Shown: positions 1 through 9,215, counted from the first letter of the stretch. The stretch: DNA of 64,000 nucleotides from Pseudolabrys sp. (GCA_030684935.1 JAUXXH010000031.1:1-64000), one strand, 5' to 3'. A program made the numbers and translations. The notes: generated by a model from the sequence alone, not told the origin.

Positions 1-47
1 GGGCGGTCCCGTCGATAGTGTGCGCGAGTGGTCCCAGTCCAGGCCAT
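1..47 (-). mobile_element. IS5-family transposase, N-terminal fragment cut by the window edge
   Basis: Reading leftwards from an ATG at 47, the first 15 codons give MAWTGTTRAHYRRDR. This closely resembles the typical start of IS5-family (IS427/IS1031-type) transposases, which begin M[AP]WT-x-x-TR-x-x-Y-x-R. A GAGGGAG Shine-Dalgarno lies 6-8 bases upstream of the ATG, which supports a real start. The rest of the gene lies outside the window. The IS end with its terminal inverted repeat should fall between 48 and about 125, but I cannot fix it because the other end is not visible. The call rests on a short match, so it is moderately secure. Confidence 0.6.
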
Positions 48-166
48 CGTGATCTCCCTCGAATCTTTGCAAATCCGATGGAATCACAGCCCGCTGGGAT
101 CACTCACCGCTTTTTCAGTCAGGCTCTCAGGATGAGGCGGATTGAGTCTGTGACGATGGAATACCC

Positions 167-541
167 ATGATCGATCACGTCTCCATTCCGGTGCGCGATC
201 TGGAGGCTGCGGCGCGGTTCTATGACGCCGTGCTGGATACGCTCGGGTTGACCGCGTTGGAGCGGCGGCCGGCCACTATCGGCTTCGGCAAAACCTACCC
301 GGAGTTCTGGATCAATCTGCGGGTTGATACGTCCACGCTGCCGGATGGCCACGGTGCCCACGTCTGCTTCCGCGCCCGCAGCACCGGCCTGGTCGATGCG
401 TTTCACGCCGCAGCGCTGGCGGCCGGCGGTGCGAGCGACGGCGCGCCGGGTCTGCGGCCGCAGCACGGCGAGGGCTACTACGCCGCCTTCATCCGCGATC
501 CCGACGGCAACCGCATCGAGGCGGTCACCTTCGTCAAATGA
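167..541 (+). CDS. VOC-family (glyoxalase/bleomycin-resistance) protein
   Basis: A 124-residue single-module protein of the vicinal oxygen chelate superfamily. It starts MIDHVSIPVRDLEAAARFY, the classic first beta-alpha unit with His4 as a likely metal ligand. It ends with DPDGNRIEAVTF, where the Glu before AVTF is the usual last metal ligand. A middle HVCF strand supplies a further candidate ligand. The length matches one VOC monomer, which would dimerise to form the active sites. Substrate cannot be told; members include lactoylglutathione lyases, dioxygenases and antibiotic-binding proteins. It lies right next to the IS5 fragment and converges, with a 3-bp gap, on the LOG gene. Confidence 0.85.
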   Translation: MIDHVSIPVRDLEAAARFYDAVLDTLGLTALERRPATIGFGKTYPEFWINLRVDTSTLPDGHGAHVCFRARSTGLVDAFHAAALAAGGASDGAPGLRPQHGEGYYAAFIRDPDGNRIEAVTFVK

Positions 542-544
542 CGC

Positions 545-1177
545 TCAGAGCTTTTCCGGCTCGACCGCTTTCATGTCCTTGGCAGACTCCGGCGTTTCGG
601 CAGCCGCCGCCTGCAGCGTCGGCAGGATGTCCTCGACTTCGTCTGCGACCAGCAGGTTGAAGTTGAAATCGCCGCGGATGAATTCGAGCGCCCGCATGTG
701 GTCCAGCAAAGCGCACAGCGGCTGCCAGAAGTCTTCGATGTTGGCGAGCAAAATAGGCTTCTTGTGGCGGCCGAGCTGGGCCCAGGTCATCTGCTCGACG
801 ATCTCTTCCAGCGTGCCCACGCCGCCGGGCATGGCCACGAAGGCGTCCGACATCTCGAACATCTTCTGTTTGCGCTCGTGCATGTCGCGGGTGACGATCA
901 GGTTATCGGCGCCGTGCCGCCCGGCGCGTTCCTTGGTCAGCAGGAATTCCGGGATGATGCCGACCACCTTGCCGCCGTTTTCCATGACCGCGGCGGAGAC
1001 CGTGCCCATCATGCCGATATTGCCGCCGCCATAGATCAGGGTGATGCCGTTGTCGGCGAGCACCTTGCCGAAGGCCTTGGCCGAGGCGACGAAGGCCGGG
1101 CTGGTGCCGCCGCCGGAGCCGCAATAGACGCAGACGGTGCGAATTTGGCTCGATTGGTCCATTTTGTTCATGCCCAT
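545..1177 (-). CDS. LOG-family protein (TIGR00730), probable nucleoside 5'-monophosphate phosphoribohydrolase
   Basis: The 210-residue protein carries the LOG signature PGGVGTLEE and the Rossmann-like YGGGNIGMMG loop, together with an Arg/Lys pair (ERKQKMFEMSD) that helps bind the ribose phosphate. In this family the reaction is release of adenine or cytokinin bases from their riboside monophosphates. In bacteria it probably serves purine salvage or cytokinin release. There is no signal peptide, so it should be cytosolic. A second in-frame ATG, five codons in (1162), is equally possible as start; neither has a strong SD. The C-terminal 20 residues are an acidic tail beyond the fold. Confidence 0.85.
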   Translation of the reverse strand: MGMNKMDQSSQIRTVCVYCGSGGGTSPAFVASAKAFGKVLADNGITLIYGGGNIGMMGTVSAAVMENGGKVVGIIPEFLLTKERAGRHGADNLIVTRDMHERKQKMFEMSDAFVAMPGGVGTLEEIVEQMTWAQLGRHKKPILLANIEDFWQPLCALLDHMRALEFIRGDFNFNLLVADEVEDILPTLQAAAAETPESAKDMKAVEPEKL

Positions 1178-1316
1178 TTATGTGCATTGCAGCAATGACC
1201 GCGTCAAGATGGTCGCCGGAATAGCCGTTCCGCGGAAGGGTGATTATGGGAAAGAATCTCCCTATATCAGAGGCCTCGACGGCGCCGGTTCCAGGCCCGT
1301 CCGTTCCGGGCCCTGA

Positions 1317-3287
1317 ATGAGCGACTATCACCATCGATCCGCGCCGCCGACGTCCGCCCCTGGCGAACGCGGGGCGTTGCTGGCGACCGTCATCCGGCTG
1401 TGGCCCTATATCTGGCCGTCGGACCGCCGCGACCTCAAGCTGCGCGTGCTGTGGGCGTCGATCCTGCTGCTGGCGGCCAAGCTCGCCACCGTGGCGGTGC
1501 CGTTCACCTACAAATGGGCGACCGATGCGCTGGCCGGCACGGGGTCTGCGCCGGTGGCGTCGTCCGACTGGCTGCTGTGGGCCATGGCCGCGCCGATCGC
1601 CATGACCATCGCCTATGGCGGCATGCGCATCCTGATGGCGGCGCTGACGCAATTGCGCGACGGCCTGTTCGCCAAGGTGTCGATGCACGCGGTGCGCCGG
1701 CTCGCCTACCGCACCTTCGTCCACATGCACGAACTGTCGCTGCGCTTCCATCTCGAGCGCAAGACCGGCGGCCTGACCCGGGTGCTGGAGCGCGGCCGTA
1801 ACGCCATCGAGACCATCGTGCGGATGGTGATCCTGCAGTTGTCGCCGACCATCATCGAACTGGCGCTGATCGTCGGCGTGCTGATGTGGCAGTTCGACTG
1901 GCGCTACGTTGTGCTGATCCTGGTCACCGTCAGCGCCTACATGGTGTTTACCTATTACGCCACCGAGTGGCGCATCGGCATCCGCCGCAAGATGAACGAC
2001 AGCGACGCCGACGCCAACGTCAAGGCGATCGACTCGCTGCTCAACTACGAGACGGTGAAGTATTTCTCCGCCGAGGAGCGCGAGGCGCAGCGCTACGACA
2101 AGTCGATGGCGCGCTACGAGAGCGCCAGCGTCAGCGCCTATACCTCGCTTGCGGTGCTCAATGCCGGGCAGGCAGTGATCTTCACCTTCGGGCTTGGCGG
2201 CGCCATGGTCATGTGCGCGCTGGAAGTCCGCGCCGGCACCAAGACGGTCGGCGACTTCGTGCTGATCAACGCCATGATGATCCAGCTTTACCAGCCGTTG
2301 AATTTCATGGGCATGGTCTACCGCGAGATCAAGCAGGCCATCACCGACATCGAACTGATGTTCTCGATCCTGTCGCGCGAGCCGGAGATCAAGGACGCGC
2401 CCGCCGCGCCGCCGCTTGCCATAACGTCGGGCGCGGTACGCTTCGAGAACGTGGCATTTTCCTATGAGCCGGACCGCCGCATCCTCAAGGGCATCAGCTT
2501 CGAGGTGCCGGCCGGCAAGACGGTGGCGGTGGTCGGCCCGTCCGGCGCCGGCAAGTCGACCATCTCGCGGCTCCTGTTCCGGTTCTACGATCTGGCCGGC
2601 GGCCGCATCCTGATCGATGGCCAGGATATCGCCAAGGTGACGCAGAAGTCGCTGCGGCAGGCGATCGGCATGGTGCCCCAGGATACCGTGCTGTTCAACG
2701 ACACCATCCGCTACAACATCCGCTATGGCCGCTGGGAGGCCAGCGATGCCGAGGTCGAAGAGGCAGCCAAGCTGGCGCAGATCGACCCGCTGATCCGCAT
2801 GGCGCCGAAGGGCTACGAGACGGAAGTCGGCGAGCGCGGGCTGAAACTGTCCGGCGGCGAGAAGCAGCGCGTCGCCATCGCCCGCACGATTCTCAAGTCG
2901 CCGCCGATTCTGGTGCTGGACGAAGCGACCTCGGCGCTCGACAGCCATACCGAACGCGAGATCCAGGACGCGCTGGAACGCGTCTCGCGGGGCCGTACCA
3001 CGCTGGTGATCGCGCACCGGCTGTCGACCATTGTCGGCGCCGACGAGATCGTGGTGCTGGACCAGGGCGAGATCGTCGAGCGCGGCACCCATCAGGCGCT
3101 GCTGGCCAAAAGCGGGCTTTACGCCAGCATGTGGAACCGTCAGCGCGAGGCCGAAGAGGCGCGCGAGAAACTGGCACGGGCCGGCGAGGAGGCTATGGCG
3201 CCGAACCGCAATCCGCCGCCGGTCGAGGACGAGATCACCGCCGTCGCCAGAAAGCCGGTCGAGGCGCCGGTGGACGCCGCGGAGTAG
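1317..3287 (+). CDS. ABC exporter of the Atm1/HMT1 type (fused permease and ATPase)
   Basis: A 656-residue half-transporter: an N-terminal six-helix membrane domain (about residues 60-330), then an ATPase domain. Walker A is GPSGAGKST near residues 406-414, the signature is LSGGEKQR near 511, Walker B is ILVLDEATSALD near 532, and the switch His is in IAHRLST near 566. All key residues are present. Long N- and C-terminal extensions and the sequence around TFVHMHELSLRFHLERKTGG are typical of the mitochondrial Atm1 / bacterial NaAtm1 group, which exports glutathione-linked sulphur or heavy-metal conjugates. It works as a homodimer in the inner membrane. It stands alone with no Fe-S assembly genes nearby, so substrate assignment is by family only. 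Confidence 0.9.
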   Translation: MSDYHHRSAPPTSAPGERGALLATVIRLWPYIWPSDRRDLKLRVLWASILLLAAKLATVAVPFTYKWATDALAGTGSAPVASSDWLLWAMAAPIAMTIAYGGMRILMAALTQLRDGLFAKVSMHAVRRLAYRTFVHMHELSLRFHLERKTGGLTRVLERGRNAIETIVRMVILQLSPTIIELALIVGVLMWQFDWRYVVLILVTVSAYMVFTYYATEWRIGIRRKMNDSDADANVKAIDSLLNYETVKYFSAEEREAQRYDKSMARYESASVSAYTSLAVLNAGQAVIFTFGLGGAMVMCALEVRAGTKTVGDFVLINAMMIQLYQPLNFMGMVYREIKQAITDIELMFSILSREPEIKDAPAAPPLAITSGAVRFENVAFSYEPDRRILKGISFEVPAGKTVAVVGPSGAGKSTISRLLFRFYDLAGGRILIDGQDIAKVTQKSLRQAIGMVPQDTVLFNDTIRYNIRYGRWEASDAEVEEAAKLAQIDPLIRMAPKGYETEVGERGLKLSGGEKQRVAIARTILKSPPILVLDEATSALDSHTEREIQDALERVSRGRTTLVIAHRLSTIVGADEIVVLDQGEIVERGTHQALLAKSGLYASMWNRQREAEEAREKLARAGEEAMAPNRNPPPVEDEITAVARKPVEAPVDAAE

Positions 3288-3427
3288 GCGCTTTGGCCGC
3301 CCGGCAGCGATATTGCGTGGCGGGCATTTCCGGCGCATGTACGGGCTCGAAGATCCGATCCTGGCGCGTCTGGCGCCACCCTTGGCCCGCAAAGGCGAGG
3401 GGAACTTAGCAGCACCGAGATAGGCCT

Positions 3428-4126
3428 ATGTCGATTGCCAATTCCATCCGCCAGCAAATGGTGCCGATCACGCCGGAGGGCTATCCGTTCATCGGCGCCT
3501 TCGCGCTGGCGAGCCTGATCCTGTTCTGGATCTGGAGCCCGCTCGGCTGGATCGGAACGGTGCTAACATTGTGGTGCGTCTATTTTTTCCGCGATCCACC
3601 GCGGGTGACGCCGGTGCGCGAGGGCCTGGTGGTGGCGCCGGCCGACGGCCGCATCAGCCAGATCACCACCGCCGCGCCGCCGCATGAACTGGGCCTCGGG
3701 GCCACGCCGCTGCCGCGCGTCTCGATCTTCATGAGCGTGTTTGACTGCCACGTGAATCGCAGCCCGGTCACCGGGCGGGTCGAGCGCATCCTGTATCAGC
3801 CCGGCAAGTTCTTCAACGCCGACCTCGACAAGGCCAGCCTCGACAACGAGCGCAATTCGCTGGTGATTTCCACCGCCGGCACGCGTATTGCCGTGACGCA
3901 GATCGCCGGCCTGGTGGCGCGGCGCATCGTCTGCTTCGTCAAGGAGCAGCAACCGGTCGGCGCCGGCGAGCGCTTCGGCATGATCCGCTTCGGTTCCCGG
4001 CTTGATGTCTATCTGCCGGAAGGCACCACGCCGCTGGTGGCGGTCGGGCAGACCTCGCTGGCCGGCGAGACCGTGCTGGCCGACCTGAAATCGGCCGACG
4101 GCGACCGCGCCTACCGCGCCGGCTGA
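3428..4126 (+). CDS. psd: phosphatidylserine decarboxylase proenzyme, short (PSD-A) type
   Basis: This 232-residue enzyme makes phosphatidylethanolamine from phosphatidylserine. It is of the short archaeal/rhizobial type and keeps the self-cleavage site in the context [12 protein letters not shown]. Cleavage between Gly189 and Ser190 would give the small alpha chain with its pyruvoyl group from the serine. Two hydrophobic stretches near residues 20-55 anchor it in the inner membrane. pssA, which makes its substrate, starts 70 bp downstream on the same strand, so the two steps are probably co-transcribed. Confidence 0.95.
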   Translation: MSIANSIRQQMVPITPEGYPFIGAFALASLILFWIWSPLGWIGTVLTLWCVYFFRDPPRVTPVREGLVVAPADGRISQITTAAPPHELGLGATPLPRVSIFMSVFDCHVNRSPVTGRVERILYQPGKFFNADLDKASLDNERNSLVISTAGTRIAVTQIAGLVARRIVCFVKEQQPVGAGERFGMIRFGSRLDVYLPEGTTPLVAVGQTSLAGETVLADLKSADGDRAYRAG

Positions 4127-4196
4127 ACCATCCGTTCCCGACACGCGTTGGCATGGTGTCGCAGCGCCATGGCGGCGCCGCCGCAATGCCGCTATA

Positions 4197-5099
4197 TTGG
4201 AACTTATGGTGTTTCCGCCTTTCGACCCCGCCCCGTCGCCCCGCCGCCGCCGCTTCAAGGCGATCCCGGTGCGCACGCTGCTGCCCAATCTGATCACGCT
4301 GCTGGCGCTGTGCGCCGGACTGACCGCGATCCGCCTTGCTATCGAAGCCAAGCTCGAACTGGCGCTGGCGGCGATCGTGTTCGCCGCGTTGCTCGACGCC
4401 ATCGACGGCCGCGTCGCCCGCATGCTCAAGGGCACCTCGCGGTTCGGCGCCGAACTCGACAGCCTGGCCGACTTCGTCAATTTCGGCGTGACGCCGGCGC
4501 TGATCCTGTATTTCTGGGGCCTGCATGCGCTGGGCTCCGTTGGCTGGATCGTGGCGCTGATCTTTGCCATCTGCGCGGCGCTGCGGCTGGCCCGCTTCAA
4601 CGTGATGATCGACGATCCGAACAAGCCGGTCTGGGCCGACAACTTTTTCACCGGCATTCCGGCGCCGGCCGGCGCCATCGTGGTGCTGCTGCCGATCTAT
4701 CTCAGTTTCCTCGGCCTGTCGGGCGGCCTGTTCGGCACCTGGCTGGCGCTGCTGTTCACGCTGACCATCGGGCTCTTGATGGTGTCGCGGCTGCCGGTGT
4801 TCTCGGGCAAGCGGGTCGGCAAGAGGGTGCCGTCCGAAATGGTGCTGCCGGTGTTCGTGGCGGCGGTGCTGTTTATCGCGCTGCTGGTCAGTTACCCGTG
4901 GCAGGTGCTGAGCATCGGTTCGGTGGTGTTTCTCGCCTGCCTGCCGCTCGGCTGGATGTCGTACCGCGACCACCAGCGCAAGGATGCGGCCGCGGCGCCT
5001 GTCACGCCCGAGGGCGAGACGGCGCCGGCCGACGATGCCGGCACGGTGGTTGAGCCGGTGGCGGGCGAGGCCGGCGACCGCCCGCCGCGGCTGAACTGA
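4197..5099 (+). CDS. pssA: CDP-diacylglycerol-serine O-phosphatidyltransferase
   Basis: An integral membrane enzyme that joins serine to CDP-diacylglycerol. The CDP-alcohol phosphotransferase motif DG-x2-AR-x8-G-x3-D-x3-D is intact in DAIDGRVARMLKG followed by AELDSLAD. Several membrane helices follow. The first possible start is TTG at 4197 and the first ATG is at 4206; neither has a strong SD, so the N-terminus may be three residues shorter. The 40-residue C-terminal tail is Ala/Glu/Pro-rich and not part of the fold. It follows psd, which consumes its product, and precedes ureE by 13 bp. Confidence 0.93.
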   Translation: MELMVFPPFDPAPSPRRRRFKAIPVRTLLPNLITLLALCAGLTAIRLAIEAKLELALAAIVFAALLDAIDGRVARMLKGTSRFGAELDSLADFVNFGVTPALILYFWGLHALGSVGWIVALIFAICAALRLARFNVMIDDPNKPVWADNFFTGIPAPAGAIVVLLPIYLSFLGLSGGLFGTWLALLFTLTIGLLMVSRLPVFSGKRVGKRVPSEMVLPVFVAAVLFIALLVSYPWQVLSIGSVVFLACLPLGWMSYRDHQRKDAAAAPVTPEGETAPADDAGTVVEPVAGEAGDRPPRLN

Positions 5100-5112
5100 T
5101 CGCCGGACAGCC

Positions 5113-5607
5113 ATGCCGCGCGCCGTGAGTGTCATTGCCGCCGCCGAGCGCACGCAACAGCCGGTCGCCGACACCGTGATCCTCGACTATGCCCAGCGCA
5201 GCGCTGGCCTTATTTCGGTCACCAGTGTTACGGGCGCGCGCATCGACATCGACCTCCACGCGGCGGTGCGGCTGCGCACCGACGATCTGCTGGTGCTTGA
5301 TGACGGGCGTTTTGTCGAAGTGGTGGCGGCGCCAGAGCCCTTGCTCGAGGCACGGGCACCGGATGTGGCGGCGCTGTCGCGGCTCGCCTGGCATCTCGGC
5401 GACCGCCATGTGCCGGTGCAGATATTGCCGAACCGCATCCGGGCGCGGCGCGAACCGGCGAGCGAGGCCTTGCTTACGGCGCTTGGCGCGCGGGTGGTGG
5501 CCATCGACGCGCCCTTTGATCCCGAAGGCGGTGCCTATGCGACGCCGGCGGCGCATGGGCATCATCACGGGCATCATCATGCCCATGGGCATGACCACGA
5601 GCATTAA
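5113..5607 (+). CDS. ureE: urease accessory protein UreE (nickel metallochaperone), orphan copy
   Basis: A 164-residue UreE with the conserved core HLGDRHVPVQ (the second His, at about residue 96 of the dimer interface, is the conserved metal site in the family). It ends in a very His-rich tail (HGHHHGHHHAHGHDHEH) that would bind several Ni ions. In other bacteria UreE hands nickel to urease with UreFGD. No urease or other ure gene is present anywhere in this window; the gene instead sits 13 bp after pssA. Either the rest of the urease operon lies elsewhere or the protein serves general nickel storage. The family call is secure; the partner is unknown. Confidence 0.9.
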   Translation: MPRAVSVIAAAERTQQPVADTVILDYAQRSAGLISVTSVTGARIDIDLHAAVRLRTDDLLVLDDGRFVEVVAAPEPLLEARAPDVAALSRLAWHLGDRHVPVQILPNRIRARREPASEALLTALGARVVAIDAPFDPEGGAYATPAAHGHHHGHHHAHGHDHEH

Positions 5608-5640
5608 CCGCCGCCCGTAGCCTGCGGATGGCCCGCGCCG

Positions 5641-6291
5641 CTACCCCTTGGTCCCGAGCGGATAACCCGGCATCAGATCGTACGGATGCCCCCAGCCGGG
5701 CAGCGCCTTGATGCGATCGAGGAAGGCGCCGATGGCCGGATGATCCTTGGCGATGTCGAAGCCGAATTCGTCGGCTGGGTAATACAGATAGCCGCACATC
5801 GAGATGTCGGCGATGGTCGGCTTGTCGCCCAGCAGGAATGGCGCCTTCTCCAGCCGCTTGTTGACGATGGCGAGATTGCCATCGATGCGCGCTTTCAGGA
5901 ATCCCATCACCGCCGGATCACCGGCGGGCTTGGCGAAGTTCTTCAGGAACCGGTACGGGCCGAGAAAACCGTTGACCTTCTGGTTGTCGAAGATGATCCA
6001 GCGCAGCGATTCCAGTTCCTGGTCTTCGCCCTGCGGCAGAAACTTGCCGGACTTGCGCGCCAGATAGGTGAGGATCACGCCGGACTGCGTCAGCCGCTTG
6101 TCGCCGTCGATCAGCACCGGTACTTCGCCCATCTCGTTGACGCCGTCCCGGTATTCCGGCTTGCGTTGGACGCCTTCGCCGAAGAAATCGACCCATTGCG
6201 GTTTCCACGAGGCGCCGATCAGATTGAGCATCAGCGCGGCGCGATAGGCATTGCCGGACTGGGCGAAGCAAATGAGCTGGTAGTCGGACAT
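5641..6291 (-). CDS. glutathione S-transferase family protein
   Basis: A 216-residue two-domain GST. The N-terminal thioredoxin-like domain contains the glutathione-binding GEVPVLIDGD strand with its cis-proline, followed by LTQSGVILTYLA, where the Gln-Ser pair contacts the glutathione gamma-glutamyl group. The C-terminal all-helical domain carries LGDKPTIADISMCGYLYY, the N-capping-box region with its conserved Asp. The gene is the last of a minus-strand set with inh (14 bp upstream) and mmsA. Its substrate cannot be predicted. Confidence 0.9.
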   Translation of the reverse strand: MSDYQLICFAQSGNAYRAALMLNLIGASWKPQWVDFFGEGVQRKPEYRDGVNEMGEVPVLIDGDKRLTQSGVILTYLARKSGKFLPQGEDQELESLRWIIFDNQKVNGFLGPYRFLKNFAKPAGDPAVMGFLKARIDGNLAIVNKRLEKAPFLLGDKPTIADISMCGYLYYPADEFGFDIAKDHPAIGAFLDRIKALPGWGHPYDLMPGYPLGTKG

Positions 6292-6305
6292 GCGTGGTTT
6301 CCCGA

Positions 6306-6686
6306 TTAGCGTGACAGAGTGAGCGGCACGTCGGCGGCGGAGCGGCCGTCGAAGCGGCCTGCGGCGAAGCTGAATTCGCCGAGCGCGGTATTGTCTTCAT
6401 CGCCGATGGTGAGGGCCTGGTCGTTCAGGGTCCAGCGCCGCGCCAGAAAGAAGCGTTCCGGGCAGCCGCCTTCCGGCGCCAGTCGGCCCTCGCGCGCCGC
6501 CGTCGTGCCGGTGAAATTCAGGCCGCAGGTCGGCGCGTTCGGCGCCGCCAGAATCCAGCGGCCGCTCATGGTGTCCGGCGCTTTCGCCAGCACCGCCGCC
6601 GGCTGCGATGCGCCGGTGGCGAGCTGGTCGCCGGCGCAGCCGCCGGTGAGCAGCGCCAGCATGCCGATGATCGCCACCTTGCGCAT
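6306..6686 (-). CDS. AprI/Inh-family metalloprotease inhibitor-like lipoprotein
   Basis: A 126-residue protein with a lipoprotein signal ending in the lipobox LLTGGC, followed by one Inh-type beta-barrel. Features of that family are visible: SGRWILA, a Cys pair (CGLNF and GGCPERF) able to form the usual disulphide, then RRWTLNDQALTI. Classical members block secreted serralysin metalloproteases in the periplasm, but no such protease is encoded here. It is translated 10 bp after the mmsA stop, so probably from the same mRNA. Functional transfer is by fold only. Confidence 0.7.
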   Translation of the reverse strand: MRKVAIIGMLALLTGGCAGDQLATGASQPAAVLAKAPDTMSGRWILAAPNAPTCGLNFTGTTAAREGRLAPEGGCPERFFLARRWTLNDQALTIGDEDNTALGEFSFAAGRFDGRSAADVPLTLSR

Positions 6687-6696
6687 GGCAGCGGCC

Positions 6697-8193
6697 TTAC
6701 TTCATCGTCGGGATCACGAACTCGGCGCCTTCTTTGGTGCCGGTCGGCCAGCGCGCGGTGACGGTCTTGGTCTTGGTGTAGAAGCGGATCGAGTCCGGAC
6801 CGTGCTGATTGAGGTCGCCGAAGCCCGAGCGCTTCCAGCCGCCGAAGGTGTGATAGGCCAGCGGCACCGGAATGGCGAAGTTCACGCCGACCATGCCGAC
6901 CTGCACCTTGTTGACGAAGTCGCGCGCGGTGTCGCCGTCGCGGGTGTAGATGGCGACGCCGTTGCCGTATTCATGCTCCGACGGCAGACGGACCGCCTCG
7001 TCGTAATCCTTGGCGCGCACCACCGACAGCACCGGGCCGAAAATCTCTTCCTTGTAGATGCGCATGTCGGGGGTCACGTTGTCGAACAGGCACCCGCCCA
7101 TGAAGTTGCCGTTCTCGTAACCCTGCATCTTGAAGCCGCGGCCGTCGACCGCCAGCGTGGCGCCTTCCTTGACGCCGAGGTCGACGTAGTCGCGCACGCG
7201 GTTGAGAGCGGCCTTGGTCACCAGCGGACCGTAATCGGCCTGCGGATCGGTCGAGGGGCCGATCTTCAGTGCTTCGACGCGCGGGATCAGCTTCTTCATC
7301 AGCGCGTCGGCGGTCTTCTGGCCGACCGGCACCGCCACCGAGATCGCCATGCAGCGCTCGCCGGCCGAGCCGTAGCCGGCGCCGATCAGCGCATCGACCG
7401 CCTGGTCGAGGTCGGCATCCGGCATCACGATCATGTGGTTCTTGGCGCCGCCGAAGCACTGCACGCGTTTGCCGTGGGCGCAGCCGGTCGAATAGATGTA
7501 TTGCGCGATGTCGGACGAGCCGACAAAGCCGATCGCCATGATGCGCGGATCGGTGAGCAATGCGTCGACCGCTTCCTTGTCGCCGTTGACGACATTGAGG
7601 ATGCCCGGCGGCAGGCCGGCCTCGAGGAACAATTCGGCGATGCGCATCGGCACGGATGGGTCGCGCTCCGACGGCTTGAGGATGAAGGCGTTGCCGCAGG
7701 CGATGGCCGGCGCGCATTTCCACAGCGGGATCATCGCCGGGAAGTTGAACGGGGTGATGCCGGCGACCACGCCGAGCGGCTGGCGCACCGAATAGAGATC
7801 GGTGCCGGGGCCGGCGCTTTCGGTGTATTCGCCCTTCATCAGGTGCGGAATGCCGCAGGCGAACTCGACCACTTCGAGGCCGCGCTGGATGTCGCCCTTG
7901 GCGTCGGGGAAGGTTTTGCCGTGCTCGGACGAGAGCAGGCGGGCCAGATCGTCATATTCCTTCGCCACCAGTTCCAGGAATTTGAACATCACCCGCGCGC
8001 GGCGCTGCGGATTTGTGGCGGCCCAGGCCGGCTGCGCCGCCTGCGCGTTGGCGATGGCCGCCTCGACCTCGGCCTTGGCCGCCAGCGCCACCTTGGCCTG
8101 CACCTCGCCGGTATTGGGGTCGAATACGTCGCCGGATCGGCCAGAGGTGCCTTTGACGGTCTTGCCGCCAATGAAATGGCCGATATCGCGCAT
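6697..8193 (-). CDS. mmsA: methylmalonate-semialdehyde dehydrogenase (CoA-acylating)
   Basis: A 498-residue aldehyde dehydrogenase that turns (methyl)malonate semialdehyde into propionyl- or acetyl-CoA in valine and inositol breakdown. The start at 8193 (MRDIGHFIGGK) is chosen over an upstream ATG at 8271 because AGGAGA sits 7 bases before it and the N-terminus fits the family. The catalytic Cys is Cys281 in the context SAGERCMAIS. The MmsA-type lack of the general-base Glu region (GFVGSSDIAQYIY) is also seen. It heads a minus-strand operon with inh and gst. No other valine-pathway genes are nearby. Confidence 0.93.
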   Translation of the reverse strand: MRDIGHFIGGKTVKGTSGRSGDVFDPNTGEVQAKVALAAKAEVEAAIANAQAAQPAWAATNPQRRARVMFKFLELVAKEYDDLARLLSSEHGKTFPDAKGDIQRGLEVVEFACGIPHLMKGEYTESAGPGTDLYSVRQPLGVVAGITPFNFPAMIPLWKCAPAIACGNAFILKPSERDPSVPMRIAELFLEAGLPPGILNVVNGDKEAVDALLTDPRIMAIGFVGSSDIAQYIYSTGCAHGKRVQCFGGAKNHMIVMPDADLDQAVDALIGAGYGSAGERCMAISVAVPVGQKTADALMKKLIPRVEALKIGPSTDPQADYGPLVTKAALNRVRDYVDLGVKEGATLAVDGRGFKMQGYENGNFMGGCLFDNVTPDMRIYKEEIFGPVLSVVRAKDYDEAVRLPSEHEYGNGVAIYTRDGDTARDFVNKVQVGMVGVNFAIPVPLAYHTFGGWKRSGFGDLNQHGPDSIRFYTKTKTVTARWPTGTKEGAEFVIPTMK

Positions 8194-8408
8194 GGGTCGC
8201 TCTCCTGATCTTGAACGGTGGTTATCGCCTCGATTTGCGACGACTTTTGCAGGTTTTGGCCGGCGGGTCACGGGCCGGCGGCGTCTCGGATGGCGACTTT
8301 TTCTTTCACCAACGGTTAGCCTTTACCGCCTCTTAACAGCGGCAGTCTAGGGTCGATCCGTGTCGATGCCGGCATTGTGCACGTGATGCGCGTGGGTGGG
8401 GTACAGTC

Positions 8409-9194
8409 ATGGATATTGCGACCGGTCTAGGGCTCGTTTCGGGCATGGTGGTGTTGGCCGCCATGATTCTGATGGGCGGCAACCTGAGCATGTTCCTCGA
8501 CATGCACGCCTTCGTCGTCATCTTCGGCGGCGCCTCCGCCGCCACGCTGATCCGCTTTCCGCTGACGGCGATTTTCCATGGCCTGCCGCTCGGCATGAAG
8601 TTCGCCTTCACGATCCGCCGCATGAGCCAGCGCGATCTGGTCGACGAACTCGCGGGGCTTGCCGAAATCGCCCGCAAGCAGGGACCGATCGGCCTGGAAA
8701 AAGTCGACATTGACGACCCGTTTCTGGCCAAGGGCATCCGTTTCGTGGCCGACGGCTACGACACGGCGTTTATCCGCGACAACCTCGAGCGCGACCGCGA
8801 CAACTTCCTGACGCATCTCGACGAAGGCCAGAAGATCTACCGCGGCATCGGCGACTGCGCGCCGGCCTTCGGCATGATCGGCACGCTGATCGGCATGGTG
8901 CAGATGTTCGCCAACATGACCGATCCATCCAAACTCGGCCCCTATATGGCGGTGGCGCTGCTTGCGACGTTCTACGGCGCGGCCGTCGCCAACCTGTTCT
9001 GTCTGCCGATCGCCGACAAGCTGCAGCTCAAGCTGCACGACGAGGAAATCAACCGCACGCTGATCATCGACGGCATCCTGATGATCCGCGAAGCCAAGAG
9101 CCCGAGCCTGGTGCGCGAGATGCTGCTGGCCTATCTGCCGGAGAAGCATCGCCACGCCGCCGCGGATGACGACGCCGTCGCGGTCGCGGCCTGA
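8409..9194 (+). CDS. motA: flagellar motor stator protein MotA/PomA
   Basis: A 261-residue four-helix membrane protein of the MotA/ExbB class. Helices lie near residues 5-25, 30-50, 150-170 and 180-205. The large cytoplasmic loop, which contacts the rotor, carries the charged stretch IRDNLERDRDNF. The conserved proline before helix 3 is in CAPAFGMIGTLIGMV. An SD (GTGGGG) lies 9 bases before the ATG. motB follows 21 bp later, giving a complete stator pair. No other flagellar genes are in the window, so the pair may be separate from the main flagellar cluster. Confidence 0.92.
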   Translation: MDIATGLGLVSGMVVLAAMILMGGNLSMFLDMHAFVVIFGGASAATLIRFPLTAIFHGLPLGMKFAFTIRRMSQRDLVDELAGLAEIARKQGPIGLEKVDIDDPFLAKGIRFVADGYDTAFIRDNLERDRDNFLTHLDEGQKIYRGIGDCAPAFGMIGTLIGMVQMFANMTDPSKLGPYMAVALLATFYGAAVANLFCLPIADKLQLKLHDEEINRTLIIDGILMIREAKSPSLVREMLLAYLPEKHRHAAADDDAVAVAA

Positions 9195-9215
9195 TCCCAG
9201 GAAGCCGGGCGCACC

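Noticed and set aside
903-3392. A long minus-strand open frame opposite the ABC exporter
   Set aside because: Shadow of a GC-rich gene; composition and lack of domains mark it as non-coding.
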